From Rhodospirillaceae bacterium (GTDB taxonomy: Bacteria; Pseudomonadota; Alphaproteobacteria; Bin65), in NCBI GenBank assembly GCA_028819475.1, contig JAPPLJ010000060.1, positions 124,001 through 188,000 of the forward strand: 64,000 nucleotides of DNA, in the 5' to 3' direction. The translations under genes and the position numbers were made by a program. Below the pieces are notes generated by a model. The model saw nothing but the letters and a program-made list of their open reading frames with translations, did no database searches and was not told the DNA's origin. Within the stretch, counting starts at the first letter, position 1, and each line of letters starts with the position of its first letter. Below are positions 38,109 to 50,310 of the stretch, piece after piece.

Positions 38109-38131
38109 GGGCCCGGCGGTGAGCCGGGCCC
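38109..38131 (-). terminator. Rho-independent terminator of the purine operon
   Basis: Perfect 9-base stem GGGCCCGGC (38109-38117) / GCCGGGCCC (38123-38131), 5-base loop, followed on the minus strand by a T-run (the A-tract at 38103-38108). It lies 28 bases beyond the stop of the leftward BMP-protein gene and 8 bases after the rightward RES toxin, so it may serve both. Confidence 0.82.
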
Positions 38132-38158
38132 TTCTCGTGTCGCTCGGGAGCGGGGCGC

Positions 38159-39244
38159 TTATTTCGGCAACGAGCCCTCGACGCCCTGGACGTAGAAATT
38201 CATGCCGGCGAGCAAGCCGTCAGACGCTTTCTCACCCGCTTTCAGGAACGGCTTGCCGTCCTGTTTGTTCAGCGGTCCGGTGAAGGGATGGAACTTGCCG
38301 CTGGCGATGTCGGCCCGGACTTTCTCGGCCTGCTTCCGGACGTCGGCCGGAATACGCTCGTTCACGCTGGCGATGTTCAGCATGCCGGCCCCGATGCCGC
38401 CCCAGGTGTCGGTCGACTTCCAGGTGCCGTCCATCACCGCCTTGACCCGCGCGACAACGTACGGGCCCCAGTTGTTGACCGCGGCAGCCAGCTGGGCCTT
38501 GGGCCCGAAGGCCTTCATGTTCGAGGCCTGGCCGATGGCGCTGATGCCGCGCTGTTCGGCCAGCTTCATGGCGGCCGGCGAATCCGTGTGCTGGAAGATC
38601 ACGTCGGCGCCCTGGTCGGCCAGCGCCTTGGCGGCGTCGGCTTCCTTGCCGGGATCGAACCAAGTGCTGACCCAGACGATCTTGAACTTGACGTTCGGGT
38701 TGACCGACTTTGCACCGAGGTAGGCGGCGTTGATACCCCTCACGACTTCCGGAATCGGGAAGGAGGCGATGTAGCCGATCGTGTTCGACTTGGTCATCTT
38801 GCCGGCGATCACGCCGTTGACGTAGCGGCCTTCGTAGTAGCGGATGTTGTAGGTCGCGACATTCTTCGCCCGCTTGAAGCCGGAACAGTGTTCGAATTTG
38901 ACCTTCGGGAACTGTTTGGCGACCTTGATCGTCGGGTTCATGAAACCGAAGGAGGTCGTGAAGATGATACTGTGGCCCTGCTGGGCGAGTTGGCGGGTCA
39001 CGCGCTCGGCGTCCGGGCCCTCGGGCACGTTCTCGACATGGGTGGTTTCCACCTTGTCGCCGAAGGCCTTTTTCACCGCCAGCAGGCCCTGATGGTGCTG
39101 GTAGCTCCAGCCGTGATCGCCGATCGGGCCGACATAGACGAAACCGACCTTCATTTTCTTGGCCTGGACGGCGGCCGGCGCTGCAACGAACGCAGCGGCA
39201 GCCAAAGCGGCCACGGCGAGCCTGGTGAACGATTGATACCTCAT
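38159..39244 (-). CDS. BMP-family ABC transporter substrate-binding protein (purine uptake)
   Basis: 361 residues with an N-terminal signal (MRYQSFTRLAVAALAAAAFV ending AVQAK), so periplasmic. The mature part KMKVGFVYVGPIGDHGWSYQ and HVENVPEGPDAERVTRQLA match the Bmp/PnrA nucleoside-binding family. It is the last gene of a leftward operon with xdhABC, an ATPase and two permeases, so the ligand is probably xanthine, another purine base or a nucleoside. A strong terminator follows. Confidence 0.9.
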   Translation of the reverse strand: MRYQSFTRLAVAALAAAAFVAAPAAVQAKKMKVGFVYVGPIGDHGWSYQHHQGLLAVKKAFGDKVETTHVENVPEGPDAERVTRQLAQQGHSIIFTTSFGFMNPTIKVAKQFPKVKFEHCSGFKRAKNVATYNIRYYEGRYVNGVIAGKMTKSNTIGYIASFPIPEVVRGINAAYLGAKSVNPNVKFKIVWVSTWFDPGKEADAAKALADQGADVIFQHTDSPAAMKLAEQRGISAIGQASNMKAFGPKAQLAAAVNNWGPYVVARVKAVMDGTWKSTDTWGGIGAGMLNIASVNERIPADVRKQAEKVRADIASGKFHPFTGPLNKQDGKPFLKAGEKASDGLLAGMNFYVQGVEGSLPK

Positions 39245-39295
39245 CGGGAGCCTCCCTTTATCTGGTTGAAACGTTTGAGGTTGCGGATCGGCGGC

Positions 39296-40216
39296 TCAGG
39301 TCGCCGCGCGGAAGGGCTGGGTCAGACAGGCCGGTGCATTCAACTTCACCTTCAGCCGGTCGCTGGAAATGATCACGAGGACCGCGATGGTCGCCAGATA
39401 GGGGAGCATCGATAGATACTGCGCTTCCACCTCGACCCCGAACCCCTGGCTGTGCAGCTGCAGAATCGTGATCCCGCCGAACAGATACGCGCCGAGCAGG
39501 GCCCGGCCCGGTCGCCATGCGGCGAAGACGACAAGCGCCAGCGCGATCCAGCCACGCCCGGCGGTCATCCCCTCCGCCCAGAACGGCGTTTGTACCACAG
39601 ACAGATAGGCCCCGCCCAGACCTGCGCAGGCGCCGCCGAACAGCAGGGCGAGATAACGGTAGAACACCACCGGATAGCCGATGGCGTGGGCGGCGTCGTG
39701 GTTTTCCCCGATCGCGCGGATAATCAGCCCGCCGCGCGTCTTACGGAAAAACCAGGAGACGCCGACGACAAGCAGGATCGAGAGGTAGACGAGATAATCC
39801 TGGCCGAACAGCAGCTTGCCGATCAGCGGCAGGTCGCTCAGCACCGGCAGGTCGAGCCGCGGGAAATTGCCGGCGGCCTTGCCCGAATAATCCTGCCCCC
39901 ACAGGGCGGCGAGGCCGAGGCCGAACATGGTGAGCGCCAGCCCGGTCGCGACCTGGTTGGCGAACAGGGTCTGGGTGAGGAAACCGAACAGCAGCGCCAT
40001 CATCGCGCCGGCGGCGAGCGCGGCGACCACGCCGGCAAGGTAGTTTCCGCTTTCGATCGTCACCGAGAACCCGGCAATCGCGCCGACGATCATCATGCCC
40101 TCGACGCCGAGGTTCAACACGCCGGACTTCTCGACCACCAGTTCGCCGATCGCGGCGAACACCAGCGGCGTCGCCGCGATGATAATGCCGAGCAGGATGT
40201 TGACGACCAGTTCCAT
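39296..40216 (-). CDS. ABC transporter permease, BMP/nucleoside type (NupQ-like)
   Basis: 306 residues with eight or so hydrophobic spans. The start LVVNILLGIIIAATPLVFAA, GELVVEKSGVLNLGVEGMM and GENHDAAHAIG are typical of the second permease of BMP-type nucleoside importers (NupQ/YufQ class). Forms the inner-membrane channel with the adjoining permease; 51 bases precede the binding-protein gene. Confidence 0.9.
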   Translation of the reverse strand: MELVVNILLGIIIAATPLVFAAIGELVVEKSGVLNLGVEGMMIVGAIAGFSVTIESGNYLAGVVAALAAGAMMALLFGFLTQTLFANQVATGLALTMFGLGLAALWGQDYSGKAAGNFPRLDLPVLSDLPLIGKLLFGQDYLVYLSILLVVGVSWFFRKTRGGLIIRAIGENHDAAHAIGYPVVFYRYLALLFGGACAGLGGAYLSVVQTPFWAEGMTAGRGWIALALVVFAAWRPGRALLGAYLFGGITILQLHSQGFGVEVEAQYLSMLPYLATIAVLVIISSDRLKVKLNAPACLTQPFRAAT

Positions 40217-40223
40217 GCCACCC

Positions 40224-41294
40224 TCAGCCGTGAACCGTGCGCGGGATCCAGCGCACCCGCGAGCCGACCAGCACGTCCATCGCCAGCAGGAAGAACAGCA
40301 GCATGCCCTGGAACACCCGGGTCGTCGCGCTCGGCAGGCTCATGGCGATCTGCGCCGCCTCGCCGCCGATGTAGGTGAGCGCCATCAGGAGGCCGCCGAG
40401 CAGGATTCCGAACGGATGCAGGCGGCCGAGAAACGCCACGATGATCGCGGTGAAGCCGTAGCCGATCGGCAATGCCGGCACGAGCTGCCCGACCGGCCCG
40501 GCCGCCTCGGTCGTGCCGGCCAGACCGGCGAGCGCGCCCGAAGTCAGCAGGCAAATCCAGACGATGCGCTTTTCCGAATAGCCGGCGAAACGCGCCGCCA
40601 GCGGCGCCTGGCCCTGCACCTTGATCTGGAAGCCCAACAGGTGCCGTTCCATGAACAGCCAGGCGACGGCGACGGCCAGCAATGCCAGGATGAAGCCGAC
40701 ATTGGCGCGGGTGCCCTCGACCAGGACCGGCAGGATCATCGACTCGCTGAACAGGCGGCTCTCCGGGAAATTCAGCCCTTCCGGATCGCGCAACGGCCCG
40801 TGCACCAGCGCGCTCAACAGCAGGATCGCGACATAGACCAGCATCAGGCTGGTGAGAATTTCGTTGGCGTTGAACCGGGTGCGCAGGAAGGCCGGGATTG
40901 CCGCCCAGGCCATCCCGCCCAGCATGCCGGCGATGCACATCAGCGGCATGATCCAGAGGCCGGCCGTTTCGTGCAGCGCCAGGGCGACGCTGCCGCTGGC
41001 CAGCGCGCCGATGACGAACTGGCCTTCGGCGCCGATATTCCACACGCCGGCCCGGAAGCCCATAGCCAGCCCGGCGCCGATCAGGATCAGCGGCGTCGCC
41101 TTCACCGTGAGTTCGGCCAGCGCATAGGTCTGCGTCAGAGGTTCGAAAAAGATCAGCCAGATCGCCCGGAACGGGTCCTTGCCGAGGATGGCGAACAGGA
41201 CGAGGCCGGCCAGGATGGTGAGGACGACGGCAAAGACCGGCGTCAGCACCTGCATTGCCCTCGATGGCTCGCGCCGCGGCTCCAGCCTAAGCAT
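40224..41294 (-). CDS. ABC transporter permease, BMP/nucleoside type (NupP-like)
   Basis: 356 residues from ATG at 41294, which overlaps the end of the ATPase gene by 8 bases; an in-frame start at 41321 is possible. Hydrophobic spans start VLTPVFAVVLTILAGLVLFA; LTVKATPLILIGAGLAMGFR and VWNIGAEGQFVIGALA are the conserved BMP permease blocks. Works with the NupQ-like permease that follows after 7 bases. Confidence 0.9.
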   Translation of the reverse strand: MLRLEPRREPSRAMQVLTPVFAVVLTILAGLVLFAILGKDPFRAIWLIFFEPLTQTYALAELTVKATPLILIGAGLAMGFRAGVWNIGAEGQFVIGALASGSVALALHETAGLWIMPLMCIAGMLGGMAWAAIPAFLRTRFNANEILTSLMLVYVAILLLSALVHGPLRDPEGLNFPESRLFSESMILPVLVEGTRANVGFILALLAVAVAWLFMERHLLGFQIKVQGQAPLAARFAGYSEKRIVWICLLTSGALAGLAGTTEAAGPVGQLVPALPIGYGFTAIIVAFLGRLHPFGILLGGLLMALTYIGGEAAQIAMSLPSATTRVFQGMLLFFLLAMDVLVGSRVRWIPRTVHG

Positions 41295-42840
41295 GAGCCG
41301 GCTCCGCCGATCCCGCTGCATCTGTCCGGCCGCGCGGCTGTCCGCCCATGCGCAGGCCGATCTGCTCGATCGTCAGGTCGTCGACCGGATCGGCTGCCGA
41401 CAGCCGGCCGTTGGCGATCACGGCGATGCGGTCGCTGATCGCGAACAATTCGTCGAGGTCCTGGGAGATGACGAGGACCGCGGCCCCGTCGCGAGCAAGC
41501 TGGATCAGCGCCTCCTGGATGAAGGCGGCGGCGCCGGCATCGACCCCCCAGGTCGGCTGCGAGGCGACCAGCACGCCCGGCTCCTGCATGATCTCCCGGC
41601 CGACGACGAATTTCTGCAGATTGCCGCCGGACAGGCTGCGCGCGGCGTGATCGATGCCTGCCGTCTTGACGCCGAACCGGTCAACGACATCGCCGGCGTA
41701 GCGGGCGGCGCGTGGCAGATTGAGAAAACTGTTGCGCGACAGGTCCTTGCGGACCCGGGCGGACAGGATGACGTTTTCGGTCAGCGACATGTCCGGCACG
41801 GCGGCGTGACCCAGCCGTTCCTCCGGCACGAAACAGATGCCCGCCTTGCGCCGGCCGTGCGGCGGGAGGTGGCCGATCGGCCGACCGTCCAGCTCGATCG
41901 CATCGGGCCGCCCGGCGAGCGTTTCGCCGATCAGGGCCGACATCAGCAGGGTCTGTCCGTTACCGGCCACACCGGCGATCCCGACGATTTCGCCCGCCCG
42001 CACCTCCAGCGCAATGTCGTCCAGGTCCGTGCCGAATGGCGTGTCCGACGCCACCGACAGGTTGTTCAGTCTGAGCCGTGTATCGCCGGGCGTCCGGCGC
42101 TCGGCCGCCGGCGCGCTGAGCGTCTCGCCGAGCATCATCTCGGCCAGGCTGCGGGCGGTCTCCTCGCCCGGCGTGCAGGTCGCGACGACCTTGCCGCCGC
42201 GCAGGATGGTGGCGTGGTCGCACAGGGCGCGGATTTCCTCCAGCTTGTGCGAAATATAGAGGATCGAACAGCCCTCTCCGGCGAGCCGGCGCAGGGTCTC
42301 GAACAGGACCTCGACTTCCTGCGGCGTCAGGACGGAGGTGGGCTCGTCCATGATGATGAGGCGCGGGTTCTGCAGCAGGCAGCGCACGATCTCGACGCGT
42401 TGGCGCTGGCCGACCGAAAGATCGCCGACCATGAGATCCGGGTCGAGCCGCAGGCCGTAGCGGGTCGAAACCTCGACGATCCGGCCGCGCAGATCGCCCT
42501 TCGCCAGCTCCGGCGCCATGCCGAGCGCGATGTTCTCGGCGACCGTCAATGCCTCGAACAGCGAAAAGTGCTGGAAGATCATGCCGATGCCTTCGGCGCG
42601 CGCCTCCGACGGACGGTGCGGTGCAAAGGGCTTGCCGCGCAATGTCATGGCGCCGGCGTCGGGCCGCAGCACGCCGTAGATGATCTTCACCAGGGTCGAC
42701 TTGCCGGCGCCGTTTTCGCCGAGCAGCGCATGGATTTCGCCTTCGCTCACGCTGAACGAGATGGCGTCGTTCGCCAGGACGCCGGGAAACGCTCTGGTGA
42801 TGCCGTCGAGTTGGAGAAGAGGCTCAGGCACGCCGTTCAT
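41287..42840 (-). CDS. ABC transporter ATPase with two nucleotide-binding domains (BMP/nucleoside type)
   Basis: 517 residues, a tandem ATPase. The first domain has Walker A GENGAGKST, signature LSVGQRQRVEIVR and Walker B LIIMDEPTSVL; the second has a degenerate P-loop (GVAGNGQTLLMSA), signature LSGGNLQKFVVGRE and the family-typical variant Walker B VLVASQPTWGVD. This asymmetric pattern is normal for NupO/RbsA-like proteins. It overlaps the end of xdhC by 17 bases, fusing transport and oxidation of purines into one operon. Confidence 0.92.
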   Translation of the reverse strand: MNGVPEPLLQLDGITRAFPGVLANDAISFSVSEGEIHALLGENGAGKSTLVKIIYGVLRPDAGAMTLRGKPFAPHRPSEARAEGIGMIFQHFSLFEALTVAENIALGMAPELAKGDLRGRIVEVSTRYGLRLDPDLMVGDLSVGQRQRVEIVRCLLQNPRLIIMDEPTSVLTPQEVEVLFETLRRLAGEGCSILYISHKLEEIRALCDHATILRGGKVVATCTPGEETARSLAEMMLGETLSAPAAERRTPGDTRLRLNNLSVASDTPFGTDLDDIALEVRAGEIVGIAGVAGNGQTLLMSALIGETLAGRPDAIELDGRPIGHLPPHGRRKAGICFVPEERLGHAAVPDMSLTENVILSARVRKDLSRNSFLNLPRAARYAGDVVDRFGVKTAGIDHAARSLSGGNLQKFVVGREIMQEPGVLVASQPTWGVDAGAAAFIQEALIQLARDGAAVLVISQDLDELFAISDRIAVIANGRLSAADPVDDLTIEQIGLRMGGQPRGRTDAAGSAEPAHA

Positions 42841-43854
42841 CCGCCCCGCTTACGGCGTCCGCCGAGACGAGTCGATGCAGAAGCTGTGCGGCGACCGTGA
42901 CGGCAATGGTCGCAGGGTCTTTGCCCGGAATGCCGGAAATGCCGATCGGGCAGGTCAGCCGGGCCAGCGCCGGCTCCGCGATTCCCGCGTCGCGGAATCG
43001 TTTGAAGAAGCGCGCCCGCTTGGTCTCTGAGCCGATCAGCCCGGCGAAGCCGAAGCGGTTGCCGGCGAGCAGCGCGTGGCAGATGTCGTGGTCCATGGCG
43101 TGGGAATAGGTCAGGACCAGATGGAACGCATCGTCCGGCGCCGCCGCGGCGATTTCGGCCGGCTCGCGCGACACCAGGCGCCGGACCCCGGCCGGAACGT
43201 CCCGCGGAAAGCGCGCCTCGTCCGTGTCCACCCAGGTGACGGCGAAGGGCAGCCCGTCCAGCGCCCGTACGACGGCGCGGCCGACATGGCCGGCGCCATA
43301 CAGGAAAAGCGGCTTCCCCGACGGCTCGACGGGATGGAGCAGCCAGCGGTCTTTCTCTGGCGGGGTCAGCACGGTCGCGCGGGGCGCCTGGCCCGACAGG
43401 ATCTCCGCGGCGGGTTTCGCGGCCGGGAAAGGCAATGACTTCGCCGCCCGCCGGTCGGCAACGATCTCGACGGGCGAACCGCTCGACACCGGATGCAGGA
43501 CGATGCTGCCGGCCGGCGCCGGCGCCGGAATTAGCGCAAGTTCCGCCGCGCCGATTCGTTCGTAGAGCAGCCGTACGAAACCGCCGCAGCACTGTTCCAG
43601 GTCCGGCCCCAGGGGATAGTCGCGCAGGTCCCGCAGCCACAGCGCGCGCGGCGCGGCCAGAATTTCGCGGGCCCTCTGCGTGGCCTCCCATTCGAGACGG
43701 CCGCCGCCGATGGTGCCGGACTGTCCGTCGCCGTCCACGAGCATCCAGGCGCCGGGCTCCCGGGGCGCGGAGCCCTCGGCGGTCGCGACGATCACCGAGA
43801 CCAGGCCGCCGCCGGCCCCGATCCGCTCGCGGACGGCATCGAGCCAGGCCGCGG

Positions 43855-43858
<4 letters not shown>
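42824..43858 (-). CDS. xdhC: Xanthine dehydrogenase accessory protein XdhC
   Basis: 344 residues from GTG at 43858 overlapping the xdhB stop (GTGA). N-terminal XdhC/CoxI domain (ATAEGSAPREPGAWMLVDGD, SGTIGGGRLEWEATQRA, with CCGGFVRLL) and a C-terminal Rossmann domain starting LFLYGAGHVGRAVVRAL and DTDEARFP. It binds sulfurated molybdenum cofactor and inserts it into XdhAB. Length and order (A-B-C) match characterised xdh operons. Confidence 0.93.
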
Positions 43859-46244
<2,386 letters not shown>

Positions 46245-46248
<4 letters not shown>

Positions 46249-47741
46249 GCGAAGGCCGCCTCCCGGCCGGCCAGCCGGGTTTCCCTCAGGGGGCGCCCGC
46301 TCTCGTGAAAATAGCGCCGCAGCAGGTTCTGCGCCGCCAGCAGCCGGTAGCCGGCGGAGGCGCGCATATCGTCGATCGGCGTGAAATCCTCCGCGAAGGC
46401 CGGCAGCACCGCCGCCACAGTTTGTTCGGTCCACGGCCGGCCCAGCAATGCGGCCTCGACCGCGGCCGCCCGCTTCGGCGTCGCCGCCATGCCGCCATAG
46501 GCGATGCGGACCCGCGTGACCGCGCCGTCTTCGATGCGCAGGTTGAAACAGCCGCAAAGCGCAGAAATATCCTGATCGAAGCGCTTCGAAATCTTGTAGC
46601 ACTTCAGCTCTTCCGGGCCGGTATCGAGCGGAATCTCGACGGCCTCGACGAACTCGCTCGGCTGCCGGTCCTGCTTGCCGTAGTCGAGAAAGAAGGCATC
46701 CAGCGGCAGGCGCCGCCGGGTGTCGCCCTTGCGCAGGACCAGCGTTGCGCCGAGGGCGATCAGGGCGGGCGGGCTGTCGCCGATCGGCGAACCGTTGGCG
46801 ATATTGCCGCCGATGGTCCCGGCATTGCGGACCTGGCGCCCGCCGAAGCGGCGCAGCAGTTCGCCGAAATCCGGCCAGCGTTCGGCGATCGCTTCGTAGG
46901 CGCCCGTACAGGTGACGCCGGCGCCGATGCGCAGGGTGTCGCCGGTCACGGTCAGTTCGTTCAGCGCGCCGACCCGTCCGATATCGATCACCGTGTCGAG
47001 CCGCCGGTGCTGCTTGGTCACCCACAGGCCGACATCGGTCGCGCCGGCGACGATGGTCGCGTCCGGATGCGCCGCGCAGAGCGCCGACAATTCATCGAGC
47101 GTGGTCGGCCCGTACCAGCGCTGACCGCCGTGTTCGTAGGCAAGCGCGCCCCGATCCGCCGCATCGTGAAGCTGCCGGGCGCTGTCGGTCGCAGCGGCGC
47201 CTTCGCCGTTTGCCGGGCGCGCGCCGTTCAGCGCGAGCGTTGCGTCGACGATCGGCCCGTAGCCCGTGCACCGGCAGAGGTTGCCGGCCAGCAGGTCTTC
47301 GACGCTGCGCTTGTCCAACGGTTCGTTCTCGAGCCAGGCGGCGTAGGCCGACATCACGAAACCGGGCGTACAGAAGCCGCACTGGGAGGCGTGGCAATCG
47401 ACAAAGGACCGGGGCACGGGATGAAGCTCGGCCGCGTTCGGCACCGTTCCGGCGCCGTTGCTCAGCCCTTCGACGGTCGTCACCGACCGGCCGTGCATCA
47501 TCGGCAGGAACAGGATGCAGGCGTTCGCTGCCCGATGGCGCAACGTGTGGCGGAGCGCGCCGTCATCCCCCGGATCGCCGAGCACGACCGTGCAGGCGCC
47601 GCAATCACCCTCGGCGCAGCCTTCCTTCGTGCCGGTCAGCCCCTTGTGGCGGCGCAGGAACTGCAGAAGCGTGGTGGTCGGCGGAACGTCCGAGACCGTC
47701 TCCACCGCGCCGTTCAGCAGGAAGGTGATCGGCTGCGCCAT
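46245..47741 (-). CDS. xdhA: Xanthine dehydrogenase, FeS/FAD subunit
   Basis: 498 residues. The N-terminal [2Fe-2S] ferredoxin domain has [16 protein letters not shown], the helical second cluster domain has [15 protein letters not shown] and [13 protein letters not shown], and the FAD domain has [20 protein letters not shown] and [20 protein letters not shown]. It carries electrons from Moco to NAD+. Starts 6 bases after uraH. Confidence 0.95.
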
Positions 47742-47746
47742 GCGCC

Positions 47747-48100
47747 TCAGCTTCCGCGATAGGTGGAATAGCCGTAGGGCGAAATCAGCAATGGCACATG
47801 ATAATGCTCGCCCGGCGCGGCAATGCCGAACCGGATAATCACCGCGTCCAGAAACGCCGGATCGGCCAGCGTCACGCCGCGCGCCCGGAAATAGGCCCCG
47901 GCGGCGAAGGCGAGCTCATAGACGCCGGCCGTGAAGGCGTCTCCGTCCAGCAATGGCGCATCGCAGCGGCCGTCGCTGTTGGTGACGGTTTCGGTGAGGC
48001 GCACCGGCCCGCCGGGCTCCAGCCGGTCCAGCGTCACCGCAATGCCGGCGCCGGGGCGGCCGGCGCTGGTATCCAGAACATGGGTGGTCAATCGGCCCAT
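47747..48100 (-). CDS. uraH: 5-Hydroxyisourate hydrolase
   Basis: 117 residues, a transthyretin-like protein. [20 protein letters not shown] at the start, an Arg-bearing second strand and the C-terminal [19 protein letters not shown], the HIUase signature ending Y-R-G-S. It hydrolyses 5-hydroxyisourate, the uricase product, to OHCU. First gene of the leftward operon that continues into xdhABC and the BMP importer. uraD lies divergent, 116 bases away. Confidence 0.96.
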   Translation of the reverse strand: MGRLTTHVLDTSAGRPGAGIAVTLDRLEPGGPVRLTETVTNSDGRCDAPLLDGDAFTAGVYELAFAAGAYFRARGVTLADPAFLDAVIIRFGIAAPGEHYHVPLLISPYGYSTYRGS

Positions 48101-48136
48101 AAGGGCGGGTCTCCCTGAAGCCTAGTCCGAAACTAG

Positions 48137-48179
48137 AGCCGATTTGCCCCTGCAATACAATCGGGCAATACAATCGGCT
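48137..48179. promoter_or_regulatory. Repeats in the divergent uraH / uraD promoter region
   Basis: GCAATACAATCGG occurs twice in perfect tandem (48152-48164 and 48165-48177). In addition AGCCGATT (48137-48144) pairs with AATCGGCT (48172-48179). The block sits between the two divergent purine-pathway genes and is a good candidate regulator-binding site; the regulator is not in the window. Confidence 0.55.
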
Positions 48180-48216
48180 AGTGTGCGCCGAACGCCACAG
48201 GAAACCGGCTCAACCC

Positions 48217-48729
48217 ATGCTTTCGCCCCGCCCGTCGACCCTGGACCGCGCTGCCTTCATCGAAACCTATGGCGGCATCTACGAACATTCGCCCTGGGCT
48301 GCGGCGGCGGTGTTCGACGGGGGCCTTGGAGCGGCGGACGACGATCCGGAAACGCTGGCCGGCCGGATGGCGCGGGTCGTCGATGAGGCAGACGACAGTG
48401 TCAAGCTGGCCCTGCTGCGCGCCCATCCGGAGCTTGCGGGCAGGCTGGCGATGGCCGGCAACCTGACCGCGGAATCGACCGCCGAGCAGGCGTCTGCCGG
48501 CTTGGACCGCTGCACGCCGGAAGAGTTTGCCGAATTCCACGCGCTCAACGAGCGCTACACCGCCCGCTTCGGATTTCCGTTCATCATTGCGGTGCGCGGC
48601 TTGAGCCGGCAGGACATTCTCGACGCCTTCCGCAGCCGCGCCGGCAACGACCGGGAAACCGAATTCGCGACGGCCCTGCGGCAGGTTCACCGCATCGCCC
48701 GCCTGCGCCTGAAGGCGATGGAGGGGTAG
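48217..48729 (+). CDS. uraD: OHCU decarboxylase
   Basis: 170 residues from ATG at 48217 (MLSPRPSTLDRAAFIETYGG); a GTG at 48181 would extend it by 12 codons. Conserved LLRAHPELAGRLA, LTAESTAEQASAGL and FHALNERYTARFGFPFIIAV are diagnostic. It decarboxylates 2-oxo-4-hydroxy-4-carboxy-5-ureidoimidazoline to S-allantoin, the step after UraH. Divergent from the uraH-xdhABC operon and probably co-regulated. Confidence 0.94.
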   Translation: MLSPRPSTLDRAAFIETYGGIYEHSPWAAAAVFDGGLGAADDDPETLAGRMARVVDEADDSVKLALLRAHPELAGRLAMAGNLTAESTAEQASAGLDRCTPEEFAEFHALNERYTARFGFPFIIAVRGLSRQDILDAFRSRAGNDRETEFATALRQVHRIARLRLKAMEG

Positions 48730-48759
48730 CGGCCCTGCCGGCGGCGGTGCGACGCGACC

Positions 48760-49653
48760 TTACTTCCGGTTCATGAAATCCCGTATCGCCATTGCGAGCT
48801 TTTCGGGAGCTTCCTCCGCCAGGAAATGTCCGCAGTCCTCGAACTCGTGCAGTTCGATATCGGAAAGCGCGGCCTTCCACCGGTCGAGTTCCTTCTTGCG
48901 GAACGCGATATCCTTGTGTCCCCAGAAAATGAGCGCGGGCTTGTCCGCGAAAGCCGCGCGCTCGCGCCAGATCGATTCGAGCCACGCTCCCGCACCGACG
49001 ATGTAACCCGGCAGGGCCGCGTTGGCGGCGCGGGCATCGGGCGACGGCTGGGCATGGCGATAGTGCGCCATGATTTCCGGCGTCAGCACTGTCCTGTCGC
49101 CGACCGCCTTCGGCATCACCCTGTTCACGAATATGTTGTGGCGCCTGATGAGATATTGCCCGACCCAGCTCGACATCAGAGAGCTGAAGGCCCTGAAATG
49201 AAAGTCGTCGCCGACCGGCCAGCACCAGGTGTTGGCGATGACCAGCCGCTTGACCCGGCCCGGATGCCGGCGCGCGAATTCGAGACCGATCGGGCCGCCC
49301 CAATCGGTCATGAACAGGGTCAGGTCGCGCAGGTCGAGATGGTCGAGCAGGGCGGCGAACCGGTCGGCATGGCTTTCGGGGTGGTGGTCTTCGCGCCGGC
49401 CGCTGCGCGACGACAGACCGAAACCGATATGGTCCGGGGCAATGCACCGGAACCCGGATCGTAGCCCTGCGATCAGATGCCGGAATTCGAACGACCAGGC
49501 CGGATTGCCGTGCACGAAGACGATCGGCGCGCCTTCGCCCTGGTCGACGAAATGCATCAGGTGCCCCGACGGGGCAGCGAAGAACCTGCTTTCAAACGGG
49601 TATAGATCGTCGGACACCCAGTCCGGGCGAACGCCCGTCACGGTTCGGTCCAT
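48760..49653 (-). CDS. Haloalkane dehalogenase-like alpha/beta hydrolase
   Basis: 297 residues from ATG at 49653. The oxyanion segment IVFVHGNPAWSFEFRHLI, DHIGFGLS, and the nucleophile elbow FMTDWGGPIGLEFA with Asp as in haloalkane dehalogenases, then a late GHFLAEEAPEKLAMA with the catalytic His. The HGNP and DWGG motifs favour dehalogenase over esterase. Cytosolic, stand-alone. Halide-stabilising Trp residues cannot be confirmed by eye, so another hydrolase role remains possible. Confidence 0.75.
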   Translation of the reverse strand: MDRTVTGVRPDWVSDDLYPFESRFFAAPSGHLMHFVDQGEGAPIVFVHGNPAWSFEFRHLIAGLRSGFRCIAPDHIGFGLSSRSGRREDHHPESHADRFAALLDHLDLRDLTLFMTDWGGPIGLEFARRHPGRVKRLVIANTWCWPVGDDFHFRAFSSLMSSWVGQYLIRRHNIFVNRVMPKAVGDRTVLTPEIMAHYRHAQPSPDARAANAALPGYIVGAGAWLESIWRERAAFADKPALIFWGHKDIAFRKKELDRWKAALSDIELHEFEDCGHFLAEEAPEKLAMAIRDFMNRK

Positions 49654-49800
49654 CGTTGTGTCACCGTGGTTCCCGACTGCCCGTCCAGCCTGCTGTGCGG
49701 GAGCGCCCGCCCGACCGGAGCCGGCCGCCGTAGCGCCCTGCACGCCGGGAAGCGATACGGCGCCACGGGAAACCGCCCGGATGCTGTATCGGCAGAGGCT

Positions 49801-50310
49801 TCAACCGGCGTACAGGGCTTCGAGCTTCGCAAGGCATCCGGTCCAGCCGCGCACATGTTCGTCGCGGGCCTCGGCTTGCGAAAACCGGGAATGCGTGAGG
49901 GTGAGGCGCGTCGCGCCGTCCGACTCCGGCTCAAGCTCGACGGTGACCAGAGATTCGACGTCGCTGCCCTCCCAGCGCCAAGTGTGCACCACGCGGCGGT
50001 TGGGCACGACCTCCCGATAGGTGCCGCGGGTGAGCCATGTCTTGCCGTCCGTTCCGCGCATCTCGACGAGAAACGTCCCGCCGATCGTGGTTTCGGCGAT
50101 CGCACGGGCGACCGCGGTATCGCCGGGAGCCAGCCACTGGCGCAACAGATCCGGATCGGTCCACGCGGCGTAAACCGTTTCGACCGGCGCGGCGATGATG
50201 CGATGAAGCGTCAGGTAGATGTTTCCGTCGTCCGGCCTGCGCCCTGCGGTATCGCCGGCGCCCGTTCGGGTTTGTCCGGGATTTGGCACGCCCGGATCGG
50301 GATCGGTCAT
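49801..50310 (-). CDS. SRPBCC/AHSA1-domain protein
   Basis: 169 residues from ATG at 50310 overlapping the ArsR stop (ATGA). The core reads LHRIIAAPVETVYAAWTDPD, LLRQWLAPG, GTYREVVPNRRVVHTWRWEG and the C-terminal GWTGCLAKLEALYAG, the AHSA1 (Aha1 C-terminal) START-like fold that binds hydrophobic ligands. ArsR-SRPBCC pairs are common in bacteria; the ArsR protein is thought to regulate the pair. Function in the cell not known. Confidence 0.88.
   Translation of the reverse strand: MTDPDPGVPNPGQTRTGAGDTAGRRPDDGNIYLTLHRIIAAPVETVYAAWTDPDLLRQWLAPGDTAVARAIAETTIGGTFLVEMRGTDGKTWLTRGTYREVVPNRRVVHTWRWEGSDVESLVTVELEPESDGATRLTLTHSRFSQAEARDEHVRGWTGCLAKLEALYAG

Noticed and set aside
39452-41438. Large rightward frames (308 and 447 codons) opposite the BMP permease genes
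   Set aside because: They are complementary shadows of hydrophobic membrane genes, with Gln/Asp/Arg-rich translations and no start context.
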